Shown here piece after piece: positions 63,219-64,000 of a stretch of DNA of 64,000 nucleotides (its first letter is position 1; each line of letters begins with the position of its first letter). The stretch is from Nymphaea colorata (lineage: Eukaryota; Streptophyta; Magnoliopsida; Nymphaeales; Nymphaeaceae). The position numbers were made by a program, and so were the translations under genes. Where the stretch lies: NCBI RefSeq assembly GCF_008831285.2, contig NC_045145.1, forward strand, positions 18,102,802-18,166,801, read 5' to 3'. The notes beneath the pieces are model-generated. The model saw only the letters and a list, made by a program, of their open reading frames with translations. It had not been told where the DNA came from and did not search any database.

Positions 63219-64000
63219 CTGAAAGAGAGAAGACAATCTCAAGCATGCAACAGTGACAGTGCATGCCCTCGTTACGGAGGAAATCAAGACGTATGAATTG
63301 GCAAAATCAAAAGACATTGTGGATGATTAGCAAAATCAAAATGATCTGTAAAAGCAATGTTGCTATTGTAAATACCTTGATTTTAGTCAGATGTAAAAAC
63401 ACTGATGAAGCAAATTTGAGCTAGCCGAATCGGCGCTATGGGAGATGCTTGACTTTTTCAAAAATTTGTAGTAAGTTTAGATTTTTCATTCTGCCATCTA
63501 GTCCGAGGGAGAAAGAGAGAAGATAATGAAGACACAATGCGTTAATGCTTGATGTACTGCCTGCATTATTTAAGTCTGCACCGAACTGTACACCTTGATG
63601 AGTGCCATTTTTCATTTATTGGCCTATCCGCTTAGATATAGATTTGGTCCAACCTGACAGAGTTTAATTAAAAACAAAAATGGAACTTACTTTGTGTTTT
63701 GTGCCTGGGTGATGGGACGAAAACCACATCTTATGTGGAAATTTTTATGGGCCAGGTTATTTATTCCCTTTACCAAAACATACTTTTCTCAAAAGTTTTG
63801 GCAAATCCAGTTCCAACCATCACTCAAACACAACTTAAATGTTGTTTGAAAAGCAATCATGGGTGTCATTTAAATGTGTCATGGATAGCGAGATTTTTTT
63901 TTTTAAAGGCAGGCCAAGCCGTTCAATCAACTCAACTTATCCGAGTAGGACCAAACTAAACCCAAATCCAAAAAATACATTGAAATTTTAAAACTTTTTA
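63219..64000. other. No supported gene
   Basis: AT-rich sequence. Open frames are short and show no motif. It might be intron of the gene suggested at 63135-63218. Confidence 0.4.

Overview
The window looks like nuclear DNA of a flowering plant. The genes have many GT-AG introns with AT-rich interiors, the intergenic DNA is full of (AT)n and (GA/CT)n microsatellites and small transposon relics, and one intron holds a copy of the plastid gene accD. The protein families (two-DUF26 plasmodesmata protein, LRR-III receptor-like kinase, cytosolic phosphoglucomutase) are plant ones. Two genes have very GC-rich first exons (the kinase and the DUF26 protein), as is common in monocots and some early-diverging lineages. 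I cannot place the species.

Layout: 1-6.1 kb is AT-rich intergenic DNA. 6679-17861 (+) is a complete 18-exon cytosolic phosphoglucomutase gene (583 aa). Its introns host a Mutator-type MITE (intron 2), an accD fragment of plastid origin (intron 5) and a hAT-type MITE packed with CGTATCG palindromes (intron 13). 17.9-23.4 kb is intergenic with two tandem duplications. 23445-26523 (-) is a two-exon LRR receptor-like kinase of the RLK902/RKL1 type (712 aa). 26.6-44.3 kb is gene-poor and holds SINE-like and MITE-like relics and long (AT)n tracts. 44363-47546 (+) is a plasmodesmata-located protein (PDLP, 290 aa, three exons). 47.5-52.5 kb is intergenic. 52505-57156 (-) is a ubiquitin-conjugating E2 variant (UEV1/MMS2 type, 159 aa, five exons) ending in a CaaX box. 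58301-62703 (-) is a CDCA7-like 4CXXC zinc-finger protein (296 aa, eight exons) with a GC-AG intron. A possible last exon of another minus-strand gene lies at 63135-63218.

The genes do not form an operon-like unit. They are independent housekeeping or signalling genes: sugar-phosphate interconversion, cell-surface signalling, plasmodesmata, K63-linked ubiquitination in DNA-damage tolerance, and probably chromatin/DNA-methylation maintenance. All five carry GA/CT-rich tracts in or near the 5' leader. Exon models were built by hand from splice consensus, reading-frame continuity and remembered family conservation. No alignment or database search was run.
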